Below are positions 7,484 to 14,737 of a stretch of DNA of 31,750 bases, one piece after another (the first letter of the stretch is position 1; each line of letters begins with the position of its first letter). The notes below the pieces were generated by a model. The model was not told the DNA's origin. It saw nothing but the letters and a program-made list of their open reading frames with translations, and made no database searches. This stretch comes from Fervidifonticultor_A tertius. GTDB lineage: Bacteria; Sysuimicrobiota; Sysuimicrobiia; Sysuimicrobiales; Humicultoraceae. The stretch is from positions 1 through 31,750 of the forward strand of contig JAVKIY010000034.1 in assembly GCA_031459235.1 (NCBI GenBank). The letters run 5' to 3'. Both the position numbers and the translations under genes were made by a program.

Positions 7484-8683
7484 CTATACCCGTCGCAACC
7501 CGCGGTCGCCCCGCGTCAGGAGCCGGACACCCGACTCGGTGACCAGCGCGGTGTCCTCGACCTGCACGCCACCGAAGCCCAGTTCGTAGTAGGGCGTCTC
7601 GACCTCGAGAACCATCCCCGCCTCCAGGCGTGCGCTCGCGTCGGCCGCGAGCAGGGGGTCGTCGTAGATCTCGAGGCCGACGCCGTGCCCGACGTGATGG
7701 CGGCGGTAGTGAGGGAGGCCGCTGGCGCGTGTACGTTCCACCGCCGCGGCGAACACGTCGGCCGCGGACGCGCCGGGGCGGACGGCCGCGAGCGCGGCGT
7801 CCTCCCCAGCGAGGATGGCGCGGTAAGCCTTGGCCTGCGCCGGCGACGGCTCACCGAACACCGCGGTGCGCGCAATGTCCGAGCAGTACCCCTCGTAGCG
7901 ACAGCCGACATCGAAGCGAATCAGGTCGCCGCGGCGCAGTCGACGGTCGCCCGGCGCGGCGTTGGGGTACGCGCTGTGGGCGCCGAACGCGATCACCGTG
8001 AAGAGCGGGTAGCCGCCACCCTCCACCACCGCGGCGTCGAAGACCTGCGCCATCTCGCGCTCGGTCATCCCGTCGCGAACGGCAGCCAGCGCCGCGGTCA
8101 CGGCGTCCTCCACGATGCGCGCGGCGCGCTCCAGGCGCCGCACCTCCTCGGCGGTCTTCACCGCGCGGATGGTGCGCCACGCGCGGCCGGCCGGCACGAA
8201 GACCAGGTCCGGACATTGCCGCTGTAGATGGCTCAGCACCTCGGGCGGCACGCCGTCGTCGATGCCCACGCGGCCACGCCCGACCCCAACCGCCTGAAGC
8301 GCCGCGGTCAGCGCCTCTTCCGCCCTCGGCAGCGGCGTGCTCTCGACCACGTACCGTCTGAGCCGCTCGTCGGCCGGGTCACCGTCGGCCCCACCCAATG
8401 CCCCCGGTTCGATGAAGAACGTCCCGAACGCGTGCAGCGTACCGACGGTCGGGAACTGCGCGGCCATGTCCGCCTCGCCGATCCCGTGCACCACCGCCGG
8501 CCGGTCCAGGGCGCCGCGCGGCAACACAGCGTACACCTGCGTCGCCCGCGACAGGGACTGACCGAAACTCCAGAACCCGCTGGCATAGTAGACGTTCTGA
8601 AACGTGGCGGCGATCAGGGCGACGAGATCATGCCCGTCCATGACCGCCGCCGCGCGATCACGATTGAGCAACGGATGGGTCAC
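7484..8683 (-). CDS. M24-family metallopeptidase (Xaa-Pro aminopeptidase/creatinase fold)
   Basis: A 399-residue two-domain protein. The N-terminal creatinase-like domain (about 5-160) is followed by the pita-bread catalytic domain (about 180-395). All five dimetal ligands are visible: D258 (RFDVG), D269 (CSDIAR), H333 (VGHGVG), E362 (EVETPYYE) and E376 (QVEDT). It should therefore be active as a Co/Mn-type hydrolase. Members include prolidases, creatinase and the ectoine hydrolases DoeA/EutD, so cleavage of a non-peptide C-N bond is as plausible as Xaa-Pro cleavage. It overlaps the LLM gene before it by 4 bp and precedes the PLP-enzyme gene by 3 bp, consistent with sequential steps of one pathway. 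Confidence 0.92.
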   Translation of the reverse strand: MTHPLLNRDRAAAVMDGHDLVALIAATFQNVYYASGFWSFGQSLSRATQVYAVLPRGALDRPAVVHGIGEADMAAQFPTVGTLHAFGTFFIEPGALGGADGDPADERLRRYVVESTPLPRAEEALTAALQAVGVGRGRVGIDDGVPPEVLSHLQRQCPDLVFVPAGRAWRTIRAVKTAEEVRRLERAARIVEDAVTAALAAVRDGMTEREMAQVFDAAVVEGGGYPLFTVIAFGAHSAYPNAAPGDRRLRRGDLIRFDVGCRYEGYCSDIARTAVFGEPSPAQAKAYRAILAGEDAALAAVRPGASAADVFAAAVERTRASGLPHYRRHHVGHGVGLEIYDDPLLAADASARLEAGMVLEVETPYYELGFGGVQVEDTALVTESGVRLLTRGDRGLRRV

Positions 8684-9696
8684 GCGCCGTCCTCCGGAAA
8701 CGCCGAAACCACCTCGCGGCCGAACAGCCGCAGCCTGTCCAGGAACTCCTCGACCGTGTTGGCCACGAACAGGAGCCCGGCCAGGTGGGTGACCCCGGCG
8801 GCACGATAGGCCTCGACCTGCCGGCGGATGTCGTCGGGCGTGCCGAGCAGGTTTCGCTCGGCGAACGAGGCGACCGCCTGGTGGCGCATCGTCGAGCTCT
8901 TGAGAGAGACGAGGTGGCGGTAGAGCTGTGAGGCTTCGAAACGCTCGATCGCCTGCTCGCGGGTGGGCGCGATCGACACCCCCAGCTGCACCGCCACGTC
9001 CATGTGCGAGACGTCGCGTCCCTGCTCCCAGGCGAACTCGCGGACGCGCGCAAGACCCGCCGCCACCTCGTCGGGCGTCAGCGCCGCCGGGAGCCAGCCG
9101 TCCGCGTAGCGCGCCACGCGGCGATGGTGCTCGGCGGCGTTGCCTCCGACGTAGATCGGCAGGGGATGCTGGAGCGGCTTCGGGTAGAGCTCGACGTCCT
9201 CGAACGCATAGTACCGGCCCCGGAAGGTCGCCCGCCGCTGGGTAAAGAGCAAACGCAGCGCGCGAAGGTGTTCCTCCAGCATCCGACCGCGGTGGGCCGG
9301 CTGACCGGGGGCCACTGCCTCGAACTCCTCGCGGTAGGCGCCGACGCCGACGCCGAGCAGGACGCGGCCTCCGGAGAACTGGTCCAGCGTTGCGACTTGC
9401 TTCGCCAGGACGACCGGCGCGCGCATGGGCAGGACGATCACCCCGGTCATCAGTCGGATGCGCGACGTCTGGGGCGCCAGCACCGAGTACGTGATCAACG
9501 GCTCGTAGAAGTTGGGCGGGTCGCGGTATTCGTCACGGACGTAGCGCTGGGTGGTCATGTGGTCGTTGCCCATGACGGCGTAGTACCCCAGGGCCTCGGC
9601 CTCGACCGCGATGCGGACCACGTCCGCCGGCGACGCGAACGGCACCGGGTACATCATGCCCTCGGTACAGGTTGGCAACCCCACGCCGAACCTCAT
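8680..9696 (-). CDS. LLM-class flavin/F420-dependent oxidoreductase (first type)
   Basis: A 338-residue bacterial-luciferase-like TIM-barrel enzyme. Family landmarks include the start MRFGVGLPT, the active-site region around MGNDHM, IRLMTGVIVLPMRAPVVLAKQ, the LDQFSGGRVLLGVGVG block, YAFEDVELYPKPLQHPLPIYVGG in outline, and RYADGWLP. It probably oxidises a small substrate with reduced FMN or with coenzyme F420; the sequence does not discriminate. The ATG at 9696 overlaps the stop of the upstream LLM gene (ATGA), and a longer open frame upstream of it is a shadow of that gene. The stop overlaps the M24 start by 4 bp. Confidence 0.92.
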   Translation of the reverse strand: MRFGVGLPTCTEGMMYPVPFASPADVVRIAVEAEALGYYAVMGNDHMTTQRYVRDEYRDPPNFYEPLITYSVLAPQTSRIRLMTGVIVLPMRAPVVLAKQVATLDQFSGGRVLLGVGVGAYREEFEAVAPGQPAHRGRMLEEHLRALRLLFTQRRATFRGRYYAFEDVELYPKPLQHPLPIYVGGNAAEHHRRVARYADGWLPAALTPDEVAAGLARVREFAWEQGRDVSHMDVAVQLGVSIAPTREQAIERFEASQLYRHLVSLKSSTMRHQAVASFAERNLLGTPDDIRRQVEAYRAAGVTHLAGLLFVANTVEEFLDRLRLFGREVVSAFPEDGA

Positions 9697-10733
9697 GGCC
9701 TGTGCTCCGCCGCCTCGACGGTGACCGCGGGGATGACTTGCTCCGCCAGCAGGCGCAGGGCGGCCAGCAGGTCCTGGCCCGGCGCGGCCACCGGCCGCAC
9801 GAGCAGTTGTGTCACGCCCGCGGCGACGATCTGCCGCAGCTGTTCGCGGACCTGGGCCACCGTGCCGGCCACGGCAAGGTGCGCGACGTACGCCTCGGGG
9901 ACATGCCGGGCGGCCTCGGGAATCAGATCGTACTGCCGACGACTGAGAATCTCCAGCAACGGCGCCGGCGGCGGCGGCAGGTCCAAGGGCCGCAGGTAGT
10001 CCAGATTGGGGTAGCTGATCCACATCGGCAGTGCGATGGCGGGCTTCACCGCGGCGCGGGCCGTCTCCGCGTCGTCGGCGATGCAGACATCCACCCGGGC
10101 CGCCACCTCCAGCGTCGTCATCGACCGACCGGCACGCTCCGCGCCCCGGCGTATCTGGGCCAGCGCGAACCGCAGCCCGGGCAGTGAGGCGTACGGTGCC
10201 ACGATCACCCCGTCGGCCACCGCACCCGCGGTGGCCAGCATGCCGCGGGCGCGCGCGGCGACATAAATGGGGATGTCGGGCCGGGGCCGGAAGTGCAAAT
10301 GGGCGTCGCGAAACGTCACCGTCCGACCCTGGAAGTCCACGTGCTCGTCCCGCAGCAAGCGGCGCACGAGGGTCACGGCCTCGGCGACCGCCACCGCGGG
10401 CCGCGCGCGCCGCACGCCCATCGCCGGAAAACCGCTCCCCCCGGCCCCAAGGCCCAGCATCGCGCGGCCGGCCGAGACTTCGTCCAGCGTGCCGATCGCC
10501 ATCGCGAGCAAGGCGGGGTGGCGCGTGTAGGGTTCGGTCACGCACGTACCCAGGCGGAGGCGGCGCGAGTGCTGCGCCGCGTGCGTGAGCCCGACGAAGG
10601 GGTCGCGGTAGAACTTCTCATCGGCCAGCCAGAGCACATCGAACCCCGCCTCGTCAACCGCCCGCACGACCGCGGTGAAGCGATCGACGGGGTGCTCCCC
10701 GAGCACGAGGACGCCGAGCGTGAGGCGGGACAT
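9693..10733 (-). CDS. LLM-class flavin/F420-dependent oxidoreductase (second type)
   Basis: A 346-residue luciferase-like enzyme, the first gene of the operon. It starts MSRLTLGVLVLGEHP and carries the family pattern AVDEAGFDVLWLADEKFYRDPFVGL, RLRLGTCVTEPYTRHPALLA, TLDEVSAGRAMLGLGAGGSG and IPIYVAARARGMLATAGAVADGVI in outline. This resembles the methylenetetrahydromethanopterin-reductase-like branch more than the neighbouring LLM protein does. Cofactor (F420 or FMN) and substrate are unknown. No SD sequence precedes the ATG; a TAACAT hexamer ends seven bases before it, so the mRNA is probably leaderless. The operator-like palindrome overlaps that hexamer. Confidence 0.9.
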   Translation of the reverse strand: MSRLTLGVLVLGEHPVDRFTAVVRAVDEAGFDVLWLADEKFYRDPFVGLTHAAQHSRRLRLGTCVTEPYTRHPALLAMAIGTLDEVSAGRAMLGLGAGGSGFPAMGVRRARPAVAVAEAVTLVRRLLRDEHVDFQGRTVTFRDAHLHFRPRPDIPIYVAARARGMLATAGAVADGVIVAPYASLPGLRFALAQIRRGAERAGRSMTTLEVAARVDVCIADDAETARAAVKPAIALPMWISYPNLDYLRPLDLPPPPAPLLEILSRRQYDLIPEAARHVPEAYVAHLAVAGTVAQVREQLRQIVAAGVTQLLVRPVAAPGQDLLAALRLLAEQVIPAVTVEAAEHRP

Positions 10734-10758
10734 ACTAAAGATGTTAGACGTCTGACAA
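10734..10758 (-). promoter_or_regulatory. Operon promoter with 16-bp operator palindrome; probably leaderless start
   Basis: Positions 10742-10757 read TGTTAGACGTCTGACA, a palindrome with one mismatched pair out of eight. Read leftward it is followed by TAACAT, which ends seven bases before the ATG of the first operon gene. That is the expected place of a -10 element for a leaderless transcript, and no SD is present. No good -35 is visible 17 bp upstream. The palindrome overlaps the -10, so repressor binding would occlude polymerase. The GntR/HutC protein encoded at the end of the operon is the likely ligand; GntR proteins bind short palindromes of this size. Confidence 0.6.
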
Positions 10759-10836
10759 CGTCGGTCCTGCCGCTCGACGGACCGACCCGCGAGTTGACCT
10801 CGCCGCGCCAGATGCCCCCGTGGTACGCTGGATCAC

Positions 10837-12081
10837 GTGCGCGCCCGGCTCCTCCTGCTCGGATCGGTCATCGTGCTGGCCGCCCCGGCCGCCGCCCAGT
10901 CCCCCCTGTTCCCCGACGGCATCGCTTCCGGCGACGTCACGCACCAGGCCGCCGTGATCTGGACCCGTACGTCCCTGCCTACCGCCGTCGCCGTCGAGAT
11001 CGGAACCGACCCGCAACTCCGGGGGGCCCGTCGCCTGCGGCCGGTCCGGGCGACGCCGGTAACCGGGCTGGCCGTGCGCGTGGATGCGGACGGGCTGCAG
11101 CCGGCGCAGCGGTACTACTATCGCGCGGTCGTCCCCGGCGGCCGCAGCGAGATCGGCACGTTCGTGACCGCGCCGGCGCCGGGGGCCGCCGCACCACTCA
11201 GCCTGCTGTGGGGGGCGGACACGATGGACCTCTTCCAGCCCTTCCGGATCTTCACGGCCATGCAGGCCCGCGGCGCGGACCTCTTCCTCTATCTCGGCGA
11301 TACGGTGTACGCCGACCTGGGGTTGGAGCGGGCGACTACCCTCGAGGAGTACCGACGGAAGTACCGCGCCAACCGCGCCGACGCGTCGCTGCGCACGTTC
11401 CTGGCCAGAACCGCGACCTGGGTCACGTGGGACGACCACGAGGTCGCGAACAACTTCGACCGCACGCACCCGCGACTGGCGATCGGGCGGCAGGCGTTCA
11501 TCGAGGCCTGGCCGATCCGACTTGACCCAGCGCAGCCCACGCGCCTCTACCGCAGCCTCCGCTGGGGCCGAACCGCGGAGATCTTCATCCTGGATACACG
11601 CCAGTATCGGAACCGCGCCGCGACGCCCGACGGGCCGGACAAGACGATGCTCGGTGCCGAGCAGAAGCGCTGGCTGCTCGACGGGCTGGCGCGCTCGGAC
11701 GCCGCGGTGAAGATCGTCGCCAGCACGGTCATCCTGCGTTACCACGGCCGCGACTCCTGGGGCGGCTACGCGCACGAGCGCGACGAGCTCCTGCGCGCCA
11801 TCCGCGACCGCGGACTCGGGCCCGTGATCTTCCTGGCGGGCGATGTGCACTACGCCGCATGGATTCGTCATGCGGAGGGACCCTACGAAGCGGTGGCTGG
11901 TCCGCTCGCCGCGATTCCGGCGCGGACCGCCCACGTCGCAGGGCGGCCGGGAGTGGCCTGGACCGCCGCGGGCGCCTTCACCTACGGATGGCTGCGCATC
12001 GCCGACGGCCGCGCGCGCGTCGGGTGGTACGACGAGGAGGACCGACCGCTGCACGAGGTGGACGTGCCGCTCATCCGGTAG
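10837..12081 (+). CDS. Secreted PhoD-like alkaline phosphatase/phosphodiesterase
   Basis: A 414-residue exported metallophosphatase. The signal peptide spans about residues 1-21 (LLLLGSVIVLAAPAAA, cut after AQ). The N-terminal Ig-like PhoD domain (about 25-112) includes SGDVTHQAAVIWTR. The catalytic domain shows LGDTVYAD (153-160), TWDDHEVANNFD (198-208), DTRQYRNR (253-260) and LAGDVHYA (333-340). I see no cysteine anywhere in the protein, and the region that normally holds the SCQ-type motif reads LLWGADTMD, so metal coordination may differ from Bacillus PhoD. It starts at GTG and is divergent from the LLM operon with a 103-bp shared upstream region. It would release phosphate from extracellular phosphoesters. 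Confidence 0.88.
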   Translation: MRARLLLLGSVIVLAAPAAAQSPLFPDGIASGDVTHQAAVIWTRTSLPTAVAVEIGTDPQLRGARRLRPVRATPVTGLAVRVDADGLQPAQRYYYRAVVPGGRSEIGTFVTAPAPGAAAPLSLLWGADTMDLFQPFRIFTAMQARGADLFLYLGDTVYADLGLERATTLEEYRRKYRANRADASLRTFLARTATWVTWDDHEVANNFDRTHPRLAIGRQAFIEAWPIRLDPAQPTRLYRSLRWGRTAEIFILDTRQYRNRAATPDGPDKTMLGAEQKRWLLDGLARSDAAVKIVASTVILRYHGRDSWGGYAHERDELLRAIRDRGLGPVIFLAGDVHYAAWIRHAEGPYEAVAGPLAAIPARTAHVAGRPGVAWTAAGAFTYGWLRIADGRARVGWYDEEDRPLHEVDVPLIR

Positions 12082-12098
12082 CTCCGCGCGCTGCGGGG

Positions 12099-13166
12099 TC
12101 AGAGGCCCGCGAGCACGGCCTCGGTGAACGCGCGCGTCCCGAGCGCGCCGCCGAGGTCCCTGGTCCGTGTGCCCGCGGCAAAGGCGCGCTCGACGGCGGC
12201 CTCGATGCGCCCGGCGGCGACCACGAGCGCAGGATCACCGTGCCGCTCGCCGAGCCAGCGGAGCAGCATCGCGACCGACAGGATCTCGCCCGTCGGGTTC
12301 GCCGCGTCCCGTCCCGCCAGGTCGGGCGCCGCGCCGTGCGCGGCCTGGGCCATGGCGACGCCCTCGCCCACGTTCAGGGACGCGCCAAGCCCGAGGCTGC
12401 CGACCAGCTCCGCCGCCACGCTGGACAGGATGTCCCCGACCATGTTGGTGGTCAGGACCACGTCGAAGTCGGCCATTTGCCGTACGAGAAGCGCCGCCAT
12501 CGCATCCGCCAGCACATCGGTCGTCGTCACGTCCGGATAGCCGGCGGCGACGCGCCGGCAGGCCTCCAGCCAGAGTCCCATTCCGAGGCGGATCACGTTG
12601 GCCTTGTGCACGATGGTCAGGCGACGACGGCGGCGCCGCGCGAGTTCGCACGCGTAGCGCGCGACGCGCTCGGCGGCGTCTGTGGTGAAAACGCCGACAG
12701 AGATCGCGACGTCCCCCGCCGGCATCCACTCGCCCGAGCCGCGCACGACGTTGCGATCGGCGTAGAACTCCTCGGTGTTCTCCCGTACGACGACGAGGTC
12801 GGCGGGACCGCTGCGCCCCGACAGCCCCGTGAACGTCCGGGCGGGTCGCACGTTAGCGTAGAGGCGAAAGTGGCGGCGCAACTCGCCGCTGGGCGCCCGC
12901 CCGCGGCGGTGCTCTGGCGGGTAGGACTGCGAGTCGTGCGGCCCCATCACCCAGCCGTCGCACGTCTCCAGCGCCCGCCGGGTGGCCTCCGGCATGGGTG
13001 CGTCCCCACGACGGATCGCCTCCCACCCCATGGGGAGCGTGACCCACTCGACCGGCAGCGCGCCGGCCGCCGCCAGCGCCGCGCGCGCGACCTCCAGCGC
13101 GGCGCCGACGATCTCCGGGCCGATGCCGTCGCCATGGAGCACGCCGAGACGCAGCGCGCGCGACAT
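12099..13166 (-). CDS. Isocitrate/isopropylmalate dehydrogenase family protein
   Basis: A 355-residue NAD(P)-dependent beta-hydroxyacid oxidative decarboxylase homologue. Landmarks are HGDGIGPEIV (11-20), RENTEEFYADRN (128-139, with the catalytic-type Tyr135), HKANVIR with Lys188, D221 (DAMAALLV) and NMVGDILSS (241-249). The second metal-binding Asp of the usual GDILSD motif is Ser249 here. The MPAGDVAI stretch after the RENTE motif marks a subfamily distinct from housekeeping LeuB and Icd. ATG 13166 is chosen because the conserved beta-strand RLGVLHGDG follows at once. It stands alone, convergent with the PhoD-like gene and divergent from the amidase. The substrate is probably a 2- or 3-alkylmalate or tartrate-like acid, but this is not determined. 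Confidence 0.85.
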   Translation of the reverse strand: MSRALRLGVLHGDGIGPEIVGAALEVARAALAAAGALPVEWVTLPMGWEAIRRGDAPMPEATRRALETCDGWVMGPHDSQSYPPEHRRGRAPSGELRRHFRLYANVRPARTFTGLSGRSGPADLVVVRENTEEFYADRNVVRGSGEWMPAGDVAISVGVFTTDAAERVARYACELARRRRRRLTIVHKANVIRLGMGLWLEACRRVAAGYPDVTTTDVLADAMAALLVRQMADFDVVLTTNMVGDILSSVAAELVGSLGLGASLNVGEGVAMAQAAHGAAPDLAGRDAANPTGEILSVAMLLRWLGERHGDPALVVAAGRIEAAVERAFAAGTRTRDLGGALGTRAFTEAVLAGL

Positions 13167-13309
13167 CAACAACGGCGGCGCCCCGCCCGCCAAAAGACCA
13201 CGTCAAGCCCTTCCGCCTCACGGCGCGCGCCTCCTGCCGCCGGCAGGCGTTTGCCGCACCACGGGTGAACTGCCTCCTCGACATGTCATCCCCCAGGAGC
13301 GCACCGCCG

Positions 13310-14737
13310 ATGACATCGCACGACGTTGCATTCCAGGGTATCGCCGGGCTCTCGCGCCTGCTGCGCGCGCGCCAGATCTCGTCCGTGGAGCTGACGCGGG
13401 CGGCCCTCGACCGCCTCGAGCGGCTGGGGCCGGCATACAACGCGCTCGCGGAGCTCACCCCCGACCTGGCGCTGGCGCAGGCCCGCCGCGCCGATCGGCT
13501 GTTCCGCCGCGGCGAGGTCCGCTCCCCGCTCCAGGGCATCCCCTACGGCGCCAAGGACCTGCTGGCGACCGCGGGCATTCCGACGCGGTGGGGATCGCCG
13601 GCGCACCGCGCGCAGGTTTTCGCCCACGACGCAACGGTGATCCGGCGGCTGGCGGCCGCAGGGGCGGTCCTGGCCGCCAAGCTCGCGCTGGTCGAGATCG
13701 CGGGCGGCGGCGGCTACCAGTACGCCGACGCCTCGGACACGGGGCCCGGGCTCAACCCCTGGAACCGGCGCCGGTGGGCGGGCGGCTCCTCGTCGGGGTC
13801 AGGGAGCGCCGTGGCCGCCGGCCTGGTCCCTTATGCGCTGGGCTCGGAGACGTGGGGCAGCATCGTGACGCCGGCGGCCTACTGCGGGGTCACGGGGCTG
13901 CGCCCGACGTGGGGTCTGGTCAGCCGCCACGGCGCGATGGAGCTGGCGTGGAGCATGGACAAGATCGGTCCCATGGCGCGCTCCGCCGAGGACTGCGGGT
14001 GGGTGCTGGAAGCGATCGCCGGGGGCGACCCGCACGATCCGACCACAGCGGGCATCGGGTTTCGCTTCACACCGCGGCCGGCACGCCGTGCGCTGCGGCT
14101 GGGCATCCTGCCGTCGGACTTCTCCGCGGCCCCCCGCACGGCCGTCGTCTTCGAGGAGGCGGTGCGCGTGCTCCGGCGCACAGGCATGCGCCCTGCGCGC
14201 GCGCCGCTCCCAGATCACCCCTACGAGGCCGTGGCCCGAACGATCCTCAACGCCGAGATCGCAGCCGCCCACGAGGCGTTCATCCGCAGCCGGGGCCTGG
14301 CGGCCCTGGTCGACACCGCGCAGCGACGCGGCCTGCGCGCGACGCTGGCGCTGCGGGCCTCCGAGGTGGTCAGGGCGGAGCAGCGCCGCCTGCTGATCCG
14401 GCGCGATGTCGCGCGCCTGTTCGAACGCTACGACGTCCTGGTCTCGCCCACCCTGCTGACCGAAGCCACGACCCTGCGCACGAACCTGCGCGTCTCTCGC
14501 CGCCGCCGGGGCGGCTACGCCGTGCTGGGCGCGCTGTGCGGGCTACCGGCGCTGAGCGTGCCGATGGGCTTCGGACCCCAGGGGTTGCCGCTGGGCCTCT
14601 GCTTCACGGGGCGGCCGTTCGACGAGGCGACCCTCCTGCAGCTGGGCATGCTCTTCCAGCGCGAGACGGACTGGCACCTGCGGCGGCCGCCCGCCGTGCG
14701 GCGCGTCCCGACTCAGCGGGCAGCGCTACCGGTGTAG
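13310..14737 (+). CDS. Amidase-signature family hydrolase
   Basis: A 475-residue amidase. The Ser-cisSer-Lys triad is complete: Lys82 (PYGAKD), cis-Ser160 (GGSSSGSGSA) and nucleophile Ser184 (SETWGSIVTPAA), with the 24-residue serine spacing typical of the family. TGLRPTWG follows. The C-terminal half carries the usual LVSPTLL and LPALSVPMGF blocks. ATG 13310 is preferred because AGGAG lies about ten bases upstream; ATG 13283 is an in-frame alternative. GatB and GatC are not adjacent, so it is more likely a broad-specificity amidase or allophanate/indoleacetamide-type hydrolase than GatA. Its last 25 bp overlap the convergent XdhC-YHS gene. Confidence 0.9.
   Translation: MTSHDVAFQGIAGLSRLLRARQISSVELTRAALDRLERLGPAYNALAELTPDLALAQARRADRLFRRGEVRSPLQGIPYGAKDLLATAGIPTRWGSPAHRAQVFAHDATVIRRLAAAGAVLAAKLALVEIAGGGGYQYADASDTGPGLNPWNRRRWAGGSSSGSGSAVAAGLVPYALGSETWGSIVTPAAYCGVTGLRPTWGLVSRHGAMELAWSMDKIGPMARSAEDCGWVLEAIAGGDPHDPTTAGIGFRFTPRPARRALRLGILPSDFSAAPRTAVVFEEAVRVLRRTGMRPARAPLPDHPYEAVARTILNAEIAAAHEAFIRSRGLAALVDTAQRRGLRATLALRASEVVRAEQRRLLIRRDVARLFERYDVLVSPTLLTEATTLRTNLRVSRRRRGGYAVLGALCGLPALSVPMGFGPQGLPLGLCFTGRPFDEATLLQLGMLFQRETDWHLRRPPAVRRVPTQRAALPV

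Noticed and set aside
9697..10545. N-terminal extension of the first LLM oxidoreductase
   Set aside because: It lies wholly inside the second LLM gene in another frame and is Arg/Gly-rich; the family start is at 9696.
13310..14737. Amidase as GatA of the tRNA amidotransferase
   Set aside because: The triad fits but GatB and GatC are absent nearby and the context is metabolic; a general amidase is more likely.
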